A stretch of 10,529 nucleotides of DNA, from assembly GCA_030040115.1 (NCBI GenBank), contig JASHUH010000411.1, positions 1 through 10,529 of the forward strand, read 5' to 3'. The DNA comes from Acidobacteriaceae bacterium. GTDB taxonomy: Bacteria; Acidobacteriota; Terriglobia; Terriglobales; Acidobacteriaceae. How positions within the stretch are numbered: position 1 is the stretch's first letter; the number at the start of each line of letters is the position of its first letter. Below the pieces are notes generated by a model. It did no database searches. It had not been told where the DNA came from and saw only the letters and a list, made by a program, of their open reading frames with translations. This document shows, in pieces, positions 8,927 to 10,529 of the stretch. Made by a program: the position numbers and the translations under genes.

Positions 8927-8954
8927 AGCTCCTAGCTCCTTGCTCCCAGTTCCT
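8927..8954. repeat. AGCTCCT-type heptamer array supplying the nuoC ribosome-binding site
   Basis: Plus-strand units are AGCTCCT (8927-8933), AGCTCCT (8934-8940), TGCTCCC (8941-8947) and AGTTCCT (8948-8954). On the transcribed strand the unit reads AGGAGCT, so each exact copy contains a Shine-Dalgarno AGGAG. The copy nearest nuoC sits 6 nt from its TTG start; the next lies 7 nt further out. Confidence 0.8.
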
Positions 8955-8971
8955 TGCTGGTTCTCATTGCC

Positions 8972-8995
8972 TTGTTCTCTCGTTCCCTCGTTCCC
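8972..8995. repeat. 8-nt tandem array in the nuoB/nuoC gap
   Basis: Units TTGTTCTC, TCGTTCCC and TCGTTCCC follow each other at 8972, 8980 and 8988. The last two are identical. With the heptamers at 8927-8954 this fills most of the 78-nt gap between nuoB and nuoC. Here the period is 8, not 7. Confidence 0.75.
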
Positions 8996-9000
8996 TGCCT

Positions 9001-9615
9001 CTACCGAATCACCACGGGCGCGTTCCAAACGCCGGGATTCGAAGGCGGCTCGAGATCGTGTTCGGCCGGTTCGGGCACGGGGAATTCGCCTTGAGCATTC
9101 TCATTGAGGAAGCGGGGACGGTTTTCGCCGGTCAATTGCTGCTCGTCGATCTTTTTTTGTAGAGTGATGAAGGCTTGCATGAGCGCTTCGGGCCGCGGCG
9201 GGCAACCGGGAATATGCACGTCCACCGGGATGTAGCGGTCGATCCCCTTGAGTACGTTGTAGCCTTGCTTGAAGGGCCCACCCGAGATCGCGCAAGCGCC
9301 CATAGCGATGACGTAGCGGGGCTCGGCCATCTGGTTGTAGAGGCGCACGACTTGCGGAGCCATTTTCTTGGTGACGGTGCCGGAGACGATCATCAGATCG
9401 GCCTGACGCGGCGAGGGGCGGAAAACCTCGGCGCCGAAGCGGGCGAGGTCATACCGGGCCATGGTGGTGGCGATCATCTCGATGGCGCAACAGGCGAGGC
9501 CGAACTGCATGGGCCAGATAGAGCTGCGCCGGCCCCAGTTATAGAGCTCCTGCAGAGTGGTGACGAACACTCCCTGTTGGCCAAGCTCGATTTTTAAATC
9601 TTGATCAACCGCCAT
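9001..9615 (-). CDS. nuoB: Complex I subunit B, cluster N2 subunit (NuoB)
   Basis: This protein of 204 residues (from the ATG at 9615) holds the four Cys of cluster N2: the tandem Cys42-Cys43 in GLACCAIEM, Cys108 in GACAISGG and Cys138 in [10 protein letters not shown]2 gives electrons to quinone at the NuoB/NuoD interface. Other family segments are [26 protein letters not shown] and [11 protein letters not shown]. The C-terminal tail (about 162-204) is polar, Pro/Glu-rich and probably flexible. The frame can start further upstream with TTG at 9633, but no Shine-Dalgarno precedes that codon, while GGAG lies 12 nt before the ATG. I therefore prefer the ATG, with moderate confidence in the exact start. 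It is 95 nt downstream of nuoA. Confidence 0.96.
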   Translation of the reverse strand: MAVDQDLKIELGQQGVFVTTLQELYNWGRRSSIWPMQFGLACCAIEMIATTMARYDLARFGAEVFRPSPRQADLMIVSGTVTKKMAPQVVRLYNQMAEPRYVIAMGACAISGGPFKQGYNVLKGIDRYIPVDVHIPGCPPRPEALMQAFITLQKKIDEQQLTGENRPRFLNENAQGEFPVPEPAEHDLEPPSNPGVWNAPVVIR

Positions 9616-9638
9616 AATGTCGCTTTGCTCCAAATAAA

Positions 9639-9673
9639 GTGGTCAGTGGTCAGTGGTCGGAGATCAGAATCAA
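9639..9673. repeat. GTGGTCA heptamer array in the nuoA/nuoB gap
   Basis: Five consecutive 7-nt plus-strand units are GTGGTCA, GTGGTCA, GTGGTCG, GAGATCA and GAATCAA. The first two are exact and the others diverge progressively away from nuoB. The remaining 37 nt to the end of nuoA show no repeat or gene. Confidence 0.85.
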
Positions 9674-9710
9674 GCGCCAACCGCTGTCCTCTTATCCCAC
9701 CTTCTGCGTT

Positions 9711-10082
9711 TCACGCCCACGTCAACACGCCTTTGGCCCAGGCCCAAGCCAGTCCTTCGACAAGGAGCAGCACGAAGACCAGCATGGCCGCACAGGCGGC
9801 GGCGCTGAGGCCGGTGAATGCGACCGCAAAGGGAAGCAGAAACACCGCTTCCACATCGAAGATCAAAAAGATGATGGCGTAGAGGTAATACGCGGAGCGG
9901 AACTGCACCCAGGCGTCGCCTTTCGAAACCAAGCCGCATTCGTAAATCGAGTTCTTGACTGGATTGGGTTTGCGAGGTGAGAAAAACCGTGCCCAGAGCC
10001 AAGCCAGCCCCAGCGGGGCGAGCCCAAAACCCAACGCCACTACGAACAAAACCACCAAGGGAAAATAGGGGCTTGAAACCAT
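9711..10082 (-). CDS. nuoA: Complex I subunit A (NuoA)
   Basis: This 123-residue protein has three membrane helices, the normal NuoA length. The long TM1-TM2 loop carries the family motif KNSIYECG (Tyr47, Glu48, Cys49), and TM2 carries FRSAYYLYAIIFLIFDVEAV (61-80), with Asp76 and Glu78 conserved. NuoA wraps NuoH near the quinone entrance, and its loop is the one that changes conformation in active/deactive forms of complex I. It is the first gene of the operon, starting with ATG at 10082. AAGGA lies about 14 nt upstream, somewhat far. A 364-nt spacer separates it from the divergent glgA. Confidence 0.97.
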   Translation of the reverse strand: MVSSPYFPLVVLFVVALGFGLAPLGLAWLWARFFSPRKPNPVKNSIYECGLVSKGDAWVQFRSAYYLYAIIFLIFDVEAVFLLPFAVAFTGLSAAACAAMLVFVLLLVEGLAWAWAKGVLTWA

Positions 10083-10170
10083 CAGTGCGAATAAAGTCCT
10101 TCTAAATCAACGTAACAGTTTGAGGCTGCTTTTGGCGAAGAGACGCCCGGCCTTTCTGCCGCTCAACTCT

Positions 10171-10200
10171 ATTTTCTCTCCTTTGATCCCATTTTGTGAA
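10171..10200 (-). promoter_or_regulatory. Weak candidate sigma-70 promoter for the nuo operon
   Basis: On the minus strand TTCACA (10195-10200, 5 of 6 to the -35 consensus) is separated by 18 nt from GAAAAT (10171-10176, 4 of 6 to the -10 consensus). This would place the transcript start about 80 nt before nuoA. The match is poor enough to arise by chance. Confidence 0.2.
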
Positions 10201-10210
10201 CCGTTCAACC

Positions 10211-10230
10211 TGGGGTGCGCTGGGGTGCGC
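10211..10230. repeat. Exact 10-nt tandem duplication
   Basis: TGGGGTGCGC occurs twice head to tail, followed by GC. It lies about 130 nt upstream of nuoA and 216 nt upstream of glgA. The function is unknown; it could be slippage or a paired binding site. Confidence 0.7.
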
Positions 10231-10437
10231 GCATGGCTGAGTCGAGGGCGATTGGTACTCTTCGCTGTGCCGAAGCCGGTTACGGAATACGTTCGGAGCA
10301 CGCGTGCGGCCCGGTAAGATCTGGCGGATGAACGTAGTAGACTGGCTGCTTGGGTCGCGATTGGCGGCGCGAGTTGCGTCGCAACCGGCGGAATGAACGG
10401 TTTTTCAGGTTCCCCTGTCTTTTCATTTCATCGATAC

Positions 10438-10441
10438 GAGG
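10438..10441 (+). promoter_or_regulatory. glgA ribosome-binding site (GAGG)
   Basis: GAGG lies 5 nt before the ATG at 10447 and supports that codon as the start of the truncated gene. Confidence 0.6.
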
Positions 10442-10446
10442 ATTGC

Positions 10447-10529
10447 ATGCACATTGTCTTCGCCGCCTCAGAGTGTGCTCCGTTTGCGAAGACCGGCGGG
10501 CTGGCGGAGGTGGTGGGCGCGCTGCCCCG
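10447..10529 (+). CDS. glgA: Glycogen synthase, N-terminal fragment (cut by window edge)
   Basis: Only 27 codons fit before the right edge, but the translation MHIVFAASECAPFAKTGGLA followed by EVVGALP is the diagnostic N-terminus of bacterial GT5 glycogen synthases. It has the first Rossmann strand (HIVFAASE) and the KTGGL loop that contacts ADP-glucose. The enzyme transfers glucose from ADP-glucose to the non-reducing end of alpha-1,4-glucan in the cytoplasm. Related GT5 starch synthases have the same N-terminus, so the name rests on this being a bacterium. The gene is divergent from the nuo operon and has no evident functional tie to it. Confidence 0.88.
   Translation, partial: MHIVFAASECAPFAKTGGLAEVVGALP

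Larger units (their letters stand above)
10083..10446. other. Divergent nuoA/glgA intergenic region
   Basis: This 364-nt stretch must hold the promoters of both the nuo operon (minus) and glgA (plus). No convincing gene is visible. It contains a tandem 10-mer at 10211-10230, the palindrome GCACGCGTGC (10298-10307) and the palindrome GTTGCGTCGCAAC (10373-10385, about 60 nt before glgA), any of which could be operator-like. I see no strong sigma-70 consensus on the plus strand. The nuo-proximal part (10083-10200) is noticeably AT-richer than the rest. Confidence 0.6.

Noticed and set aside
9613..9633. Upstream TTG start for nuoB at 9633 (six extra residues)
   Set aside because: No Shine-Dalgarno precedes it and it borders the GTGGTCA array; the ATG at 9615 has GGAG upstream and fits NuoB length, though the choice is not certain.
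6874..9673. CRISPR or direct-repeat adaptive array
   Set aside because: The units are 7-8 nt, contiguous and degenerate, with no unique spacers between them; the same holds for the 24-nt units at 366-462.
10107..10317. Overlapping 64- and 65-codon frames on both strands of the nuoA/glgA spacer
   Set aside because: Both are short, lack a good ribosome-binding site, have no recognisable motif, and occupy the region expected to hold two divergent promoters.

Overview
The window is almost entirely one minus-strand operon encoding the respiratory complex I core (proton-translocating NADH/ferredoxin:quinone oxidoreductase, Nuo). Read in the direction of transcription, right to left, the order is nuoA, nuoB, nuoC, nuoD, nuoI, nuoH, nuoJ, nuoK, nuoL, nuoM, followed by the start of a second NuoM-family gene cut by the left edge. 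At the right edge the first 27 codons of a glycogen synthase gene (glgA) start on the plus strand, divergent from nuoA across a 364-nt spacer. High GC, frequent TTG starts, the nuo gene order and GGGCTAAAGCCC-type intergenic palindromes suggest an Acidobacteriota (Terriglobia-like) bacterium. This assignment is an inference, not proven by any marker in the window.

The genes make up the quinone-reducing and proton-pumping parts of complex I. NuoB, C, D and I form the hydrophilic connecting arm with the iron-sulphur path to quinone. NuoA, H, J and K form the heel of the membrane arm, and NuoL, M and the second M are antiporter-like pump subunits. The NADH-oxidising module (NuoE, F, G) is absent from its usual place between nuoD and nuoH, and nuoI precedes nuoH instead of following it. 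The electron donor therefore cannot be read from this locus.

The most interesting protein-level signal is the combination of two successive NuoM-family genes and a NuoL whose C-terminal lateral-helix region looks about 24-34 residues longer than in canonical NuoL. That is the signature of the described '2M' complex I, which carries a fourth pumping subunit and a lengthened lateral helix. The case would be settled by reading the sequence to the left of base 1.

The most interesting DNA-level signal is in the spacers. Every gap from nuoA to nuoI (A/B, B/C, C/D, D/I) holds degenerate tandem arrays with a period of 7 nt (one of 8), with different but related units. In the D/I gap two such arrays face each other as an inverted repeat around a 47-nt core. 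One array supplies the nuoC ribosome-binding site, another abuts the nuoD start where no Shine-Dalgarno is visible, and a third runs into the nuoC stop codon. The gap between nuoM and the second nuoM carries a different family: 24-25-nt tandem units plus palindromes. The gaps from nuoH to nuoM are short or overlapping, except for a 102-nt nuoH/nuoJ spacer with a GC-rich hairpin.
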